In this document: positions 4,983-8,977 of the stretch, one piece after another
Position numbering within the stretch: the stretch's first letter is position 1
Layout: each line of letters opens with the position of its first letter
DNA from: Candidatus Saccharimonadota bacterium
GTDB taxonomy: Bacteria > Patescibacteriota > Saccharimonadia > Saccharimonadales > Saccharimonadaceae
DNA: 8,977 bases
NCBI GenBank assembly: GCA_009777365.1
Contig: WRLZ01000027.1
Location: 1-8,977 of the forward strand
Direction: 5' to 3'
Notes under the pieces: model-generated
What the model was told of the DNA's origin: nothing
What the model saw: only the letters and a program-made list of their open reading frames with translations
The model's database searches: none
Position numbers and translations under genes: made by a program

Positions 4983-6944
4983 TTACTTTGCTATCTCGTA
5001 AAACGACTCCATATTATGATTATAATACGTTATCGAATTCCTAGTCTCTACGATAAAGTAACTCGGAAATACTTCCACACCTGACGGCGTATTGGAAAAG
5101 TTGTTCATCATGACATTTGGTATACTCACGAACTTACTCGTCACCAAACTATACACATACCACTTTCCGTCCGATCTTGCTAACACAAATAGATCATCAT
5201 TATTCGGGCTAATGGCAATATGGTCAAACTGATCATGCCTCTGATCTGCACGAACATCATAAAATTCCTCCCCAGCCAAAGTTCGCCCAACTATCATCAG
5301 CCGCCTCTTGCCCTTCAGGTACTCCATCACATTCATGCTAGGAGTCGCAATCGACAACCAATCGCATTTGACCGACCCGCCGTTCCTGCCAATCCCTATA
5401 CCATTCCTACCGCACGTCTGCACATCAAATGAGCTATCAAACGCCGTAAGAACTGATCCCACAACTGGCGCTATCAAAGTCCTTTCCCCACTCCCTGTGT
5501 CTATAAAGGCATGTGGATGCTGGCTCCTCGTCCTTTCATCGGTATTTGGAATCCTGATAATATTTTTAATCTGATCATAAACCTCAAAACTCTCCGAACT
5601 CGAGTATGCAACCTTATCGCCAGCCAAATACATCAGTTCTTCGCTACCGTCGACACTCTTCGCAATAATATTCCTGTCTTTTGGAATCAAAAGCTGATTT
5701 TGCGTCTTGAAAACTTCCACCCCGGTTCGTGAGTTAAACACCCTGTTCACGCTCCCGTCGTTTGAATTTTCATTCACAATCACATAAATATCCGGCACAA
5801 AATCCGGCGCGCTACTCACATAAACCGAACAAGCGGACTCGCAAGTATACAAGTCGCCATTTCTTCTTAAGCTAGCAACTACTATTCTGTTCGACGAATC
5901 CATATACGTATAAACCCCTCTTTGCCTATATGTCAACCCCAGCTTTCGGTCATCACCAATCGGTTTCATATCCACATCATACATCTTGTCGGCAATAAAC
6001 CACACACCGTACTGCGTATCTACTCTAACGCTGGCACCCACATCAAGATCAAGCACCACATCGCCTTTTCTGTCTATTATTTGATGCGTGGCTTCGGTGT
6101 TCACCTGAGCGAAATTTCCATAAAATTCCCCTGCTGAAGTATACTGCGGCTCAATAATCATCCTGCCGCTCACATCCATATATCCCCAGCGGCCATTCTG
6201 CCGAATAGCCAATGGCTTCTCGGAATCCAGTAGCGCCCAGACCGCCCTGTCCACACTCCTACCAAGCACCATATCCCTTATCAAATTCGCCCCAAAAAGC
6301 CCAACTCCGGCAAGAACCAAGAGCATACCCGCAAACGCCATGACTTTCCTCTTCTTTGTCGCCACCATATTTGATAAAGAAAACTTTCCTCGCCTCGTCT
6401 TTCTATTGGTAAACGATGCCAGGCTTCGCTTCTTGGCCTTCTTCTGTCTTTTTTCTTCCCCCAGATTCGCCCTCTCCTGCATCTCCTCCATATGATCCGT
6501 CGCGCGCGATCGAACCTGAGCCTGTTGCTCCGCAAGCTGCTTCGCCAATCGCTCTTGCAACGTCGGCTCGTTTTGAGGAATATCATTAGGAATATTATGC
6601 TTTATGCTCTGTTTTATTATCGGTAGCGGAGCTATCTCATCCATCTCCGGCTCAAACCTAGGCTGCGGCCTTGGCTGACGCCTCTGCAAAGGCAACGCCC
6701 TCGGAGAAGTATTATTCTCAGGCTGAACCCGCGCCATAGATGCCTGGCGAGCTCGATATGCCTGAATCTGAGCATTTTCCACATTCTCCATAGACCGAGA
6801 TTGCATAAGCCCAGCCCCCTGCGCCCTCTGCTGATCAAGAATATGCATCTGGCGAACACGATTCAGATACATGACCTGCTGCTCTCTCGTCAATCGGTCA
6901 AATTCCGCCCTCGTGATCTTCCTAAATCCTGTTCCCCCTTGCAT
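4983..6944 (-). CDS. Membrane-anchored WG-repeat protein with long basic Gln-rich cytoplasmic N-terminus
   Basis: 653 aa, no named family recognised. Residues 1-200 lack a signal peptide and are Gln/Arg-rich, with a likely coiled coil at about 125-160 and a very basic stretch at 163-200. One membrane span is at about 201-221 (VMAFAGMLLVLAGVGLFGAN). By the positive-inside rule the N-terminus is cytoplasmic and residues 222-653 are outside. NGRWGYMDVSGRMIIEPQYT at 250-269 is a WG (KWG) repeat. The remainder has recurring beta-strand segments (for example SDGKWYVYSL), suggesting a beta-propeller-like fold. Four Cys in two pairs (in YTCESACSVY and in QTCGRNG...VKCDW) could form disulfides. GGGAGG lies 7 nt before the ATG, and a promoter is further upstream, so it is transcribed separately from typA. 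A sensor or scaffold linking envelope and cytoplasm is a guess. Confidence 0.85.
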   Translation of the reverse strand: MQGGTGFRKITRAEFDRLTREQQVMYLNRVRQMHILDQQRAQGAGLMQSRSMENVENAQIQAYRARQASMARVQPENNTSPRALPLQRRQPRPQPRFEPEMDEIAPLPIIKQSIKHNIPNDIPQNEPTLQERLAKQLAEQQAQVRSRATDHMEEMQERANLGEEKRQKKAKKRSLASFTNRKTRRGKFSLSNMVATKKRKVMAFAGMLLVLAGVGLFGANLIRDMVLGRSVDRAVWALLDSEKPLAIRQNGRWGYMDVSGRMIIEPQYTSAGEFYGNFAQVNTEATHQIIDRKGDVVLDLDVGASVRVDTQYGVWFIADKMYDVDMKPIGDDRKLGLTYRQRGVYTYMDSSNRIVVASLRRNGDLYTCESACSVYVSSAPDFVPDIYVIVNENSNDGSVNRVFNSRTGVEVFKTQNQLLIPKDRNIIAKSVDGSEELMYLAGDKVAYSSSESFEVYDQIKNIIRIPNTDERTRSQHPHAFIDTGSGERTLIAPVVGSVLTAFDSSFDVQTCGRNGIGIGRNGGSVKCDWLSIATPSMNVMEYLKGKRRLMIVGRTLAGEEFYDVRADQRHDQFDHIAISPNNDDLFVLARSDGKWYVYSLVTSKFVSIPNVMMNNFSNTPSGVEVFPSYFIVETRNSITYYNHNMESFYEIAK

Positions 6945-6972
6945 CTACAAACCTCCCAAATAATCTACCCCC

Positions 6973-7001
6973 ATTGTATCATACCCAAAAGAGCCTTGCA
7001 A
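6973..7001 (-). promoter_or_regulatory. Promoter of the WG-repeat membrane protein gene
   Basis: On the minus strand: TTGCAA (6996-7001), 17-bp spacer, TACAAT (6973-6978). The predicted start is near 6966, giving a leader of about 22 nt containing the GGGAGG ribosome site. It fits the 85-base gap after typA. Confidence 0.65.
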
Positions 7002-7029
7002 CCCTTTCCGCAAAACAATCTCCCAAAAT

Positions 7030-8934
7030 CTATTGGTGATTCTTCGCTTCGCGCTTCCTATCAACTGGACTAAGATGTCGCTTCCTAAGCCTCAAGTTCT
7101 CTGGTGTCACCTCCAAAAGCTCATCATCATTAATAAAATCCAAACATTGCTCCAAAGAAAACTGCGTATGCGGCGTCAACTGAACCGTCCCATCACTCGA
7201 CTTACTTCGCATATTCGTCAATTGCTTTTCTTTGCAAACATTTATATCCATATCCTCTTTCCGATTATTCAACCCGACAATCATCCCCTGATAAACTTCC
7301 GTACCCGGCCCGACAAACAAAATTCCACGAGCCTCGCTAGCCGCCAAGGCATAAGCCGTCGCCATTCCTGCTTCATGCGCCACCAAAACCCCATTCCTCT
7401 CTTGCTTGAAATACCCGCCCGCCACTGGCTGATACCCCATCGGTAGCGAGTTCATAATTACCGTCCCTTTAGTCGCTGTCAGCAGTTGATTCCTAAGCCC
7501 AATCATCGCCGCTGTCGTAATCTTATACACCAACCTAGTCGCCCCAGTCGACGTGATCTCCTGGCTAATCATCTCCGCTTTCCGTTGCCCGAGCTCCTGA
7601 CTTACCGCCCCAACAAACTCACCCGCCACCTCAATCGTCAAATCCTCCACCGGCTCGTAAATAACGCCATCTTCTATCGGCGTAGCCGATGCCGCTAGGC
7701 CCTTTAGTAGCGAAGGAGGATTCACTCCGACTGAGCGATCTGTAGCGGTCAAATAGACTACCTGCGGCCGCCCAACCTCCCCCTCAAACCCCTCCCGCCT
7801 CATCGTCTCAATCAGAACGCTCAGATGCAGTTCCCCACGCCCGCTCACCTTGAACCCCAAATCCTGCTCTTCAAGTTTCATGGCAATATTCGTCTCGAGC
7901 TCTTTTTTCAATCTGTCACCAATCTGCCTCGAAGTCGTAAACTCCCCCTCTCGCCCCTTCATCGGACTCGTATTCGGCCCCATATAAATCGAAAGCGTCG
8001 GCGCCTCAATCTCAATCTGTGGCAAGGCATCAGGATGCCCCACACTAGCAATCGTATCCCCAATATTCGCGCTTGCAAGCCCCGTAATCGCCACTATATC
8101 CCCCGCCACTCCCTCGCTAGTCTCCTCACGAGTCAACCCCCGAAACGCCAAAACTTTATCAATCTTCCCCTTAGCCGTTCCATCTCGCCCAATCACCACC
8201 ACCTCTTCATTATGCTTCGCCTTCCCTCGCACAATCTTCCCGACCACATATTTCCCCATAAAACTATCATAATCCAAACTCGTCGCCAACATCTGCAACC
8301 CCTTCTCAGCCTCTGGATTCACCCTTGGCTCAGGTATTTCACTAATAATCGCCTCGAAAATCGGGTCAAAATTCGCCGCTTCGCTTATATCACCAGGTCG
8401 ATCACCCCAAGCCTTCCCCTCCCTGGCAATCGCATAATACACAGGATATTGAAGTTGCGCCTCATCCGTCGCCAACTCCAAGAAGAGGTCGCTAATTTCA
8501 TCAAGTACCTCATCAATCCTCTGTGCTGGTTTATCAATCTTATTAATAATCACAATCGGCTTCAAGTTGAGATCAAGCGCCTTAGAGAGCACAAATTTCG
8601 TCTGCGGCATCGGCCCCTCCTGCGCGTCCACCACCAATATCACCCCATCCGCCATATTCAGCGTCCGCTCCACCTCCCCCGAGAAATCCGCATGCCCAGG
8701 TGTATCAATAATATTTATCTTATACCCATCATAAAACACAGCGGTAGTCTTCGCCGTAATCGTAATCCCGCGCTCGCTCTCCTGCTCCCCACTATCCATC
8801 AACAAACTCCGCCCCATCTCCGCTTGGTTCTCCCGAAAAGTCTTCGACTGCTTAAGCAACCCGTCCACCAGCGTCGTTTTCCCATGATCAACATGGGCAA
8901 TTATTGCAATATTCCTAAGCTTAGATTTTTCCAT
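7030..8934 (-). CDS. typA: Ribosome-associated translational GTPase TypA/BipA
   Basis: 634 aa against 607 in E. coli BipA. TypA binds the 70S ribosome at the EF-G site and supports 50S assembly and growth under stress. G1 is AHVDHGKTT (13-21), G2 lies in ERGITITAKT (54-63), G3 is DTPGH (77-81) with the catalytic His81, and G4 is NKID (131-134). The beta-barrel domain II, an EF-G-like domain III around FKVSGRGELHLSVLIETMRREG (361-382), and a domain V-like region with VAGEFVGAVSQELGQRKAEM (436-455) follow. The BipA-specific C-terminus includes LTNMRSKSSDG, FINDDELLEVTPENLRLRKRHL and a basic end. About 24 extra residues lie between domain III and the domain V-like region (about 397-421). The ATG at 8934 gives the expected N-terminus (KLRNIAIIAHVDHGKT); AGGAT, about 8 nt upstream, is the likely ribosome site. 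The gene appears monocistronic. Confidence 0.97.
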   Translation of the reverse strand: MEKSKLRNIAIIAHVDHGKTTLVDGLLKQSKTFRENQAEMGRSLLMDSGEQESERGITITAKTTAVFYDGYKINIIDTPGHADFSGEVERTLNMADGVILVVDAQEGPMPQTKFVLSKALDLNLKPIVIINKIDKPAQRIDEVLDEISDLFLELATDEAQLQYPVYYAIAREGKAWGDRPGDISEAANFDPIFEAIISEIPEPRVNPEAEKGLQMLATSLDYDSFMGKYVVGKIVRGKAKHNEEVVVIGRDGTAKGKIDKVLAFRGLTREETSEGVAGDIVAITGLASANIGDTIASVGHPDALPQIEIEAPTLSIYMGPNTSPMKGREGEFTTSRQIGDRLKKELETNIAMKLEEQDLGFKVSGRGELHLSVLIETMRREGFEGEVGRPQVVYLTATDRSVGVNPPSLLKGLAASATPIEDGVIYEPVEDLTIEVAGEFVGAVSQELGQRKAEMISQEITSTGATRLVYKITTAAMIGLRNQLLTATKGTVIMNSLPMGYQPVAGGYFKQERNGVLVAHEAGMATAYALAASEARGILFVGPGTEVYQGMIVGLNNRKEDMDINVCKEKQLTNMRSKSSDGTVQLTPHTQFSLEQCLDFINDDELLEVTPENLRLRKRHLSPVDRKREAKNHQ

Positions 8935-8940
8935 TCTTAT

Positions 8941-8969
8941 ATCCTATCTTGTTTTCGCTTCCCACGCAA
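8941..8969 (-). promoter_or_regulatory. Weak candidate promoter of typA
   Basis: On the minus strand: TTGCGT (8964-8969), 17-bp spacer, TAGGAT (8941-8946). The -35 keeps only TTG of the consensus. If real, the transcript would start only one or two bases before the ATG, giving an almost leaderless mRNA. The AGGAT could instead be a Shine-Dalgarno site, with the real promoter outside the window. Confidence 0.25.
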
Positions 8970-8977
8970 GTCGCCCG

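Noticed and set aside
7033..7446. Plus-strand ORF of 137 codons opposite typA
   Set aside because: It is the antisense shadow of the well-conserved TypA C-terminus and has no domain-like pattern.

Overview
The window reads as chromosomal DNA of a small-genome bacterium, most likely Patescibacteria/CPR and probably Candidatus Saccharibacteria (TM7). This is an inference. It rests on a cysteine-free MurT paired with GatD, single-pass surface proteins with a VPPTG-like C-terminal motif, short intergenic regions, sigma70-type promoters and a standard genetic code in which TGA is a stop. No 16S rRNA or other decisive marker is present.

Left part, + strand (1-1878): the 3' portion of murT (its start lies outside the window) overlaps gatD by 4 bases. 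Together they encode the amidotransferase that converts D-Glu of lipid II to D-isoglutamine, so the cell makes an amidated, Gram-positive-type peptidoglycan. A gene-free stretch follows (1879-2241). It holds a 46-bp direct duplication whose units carry alternating inverted 8-mers, TGTTTCAC and GTGAAACA, identical to the two halves of the parS consensus but 6 bp apart.

Centre, mostly - strand (2242-4980): tRNA-Val(UAC) with its own promoter. Next to it is a + strand fragment of a protein-like reading frame without a start (2401-2601), then a probable terminator. Two envelope protein genes follow: a Gly/Ser-rich single-pass protein with a VPPTG tail, and a DUF916-like (WxL-interacting-like) protein with a near-consensus promoter. 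Upstream of them, 4623-4982 holds a second near-consensus promoter, a doubtful 43-codon basic ORF and a ~110-nt nested inverted repeat.

Right part, - strand (4983-8934): a 653-aa membrane-anchored protein with a WG-type repeat, with its own promoter, and typA/bipA, a ribosome-associated translational GTPase with a ~24-residue insertion relative to E. coli BipA.

Most of the content concerns the cell surface: peptidoglycan amidation plus three anchored extracellular proteins. The rest is housekeeping (tRNA, TypA). I see no defence system, CRISPR array, transposase or phage module. The most unusual material is non-coding: the parS-like half-site repeats and the nested inverted repeat.
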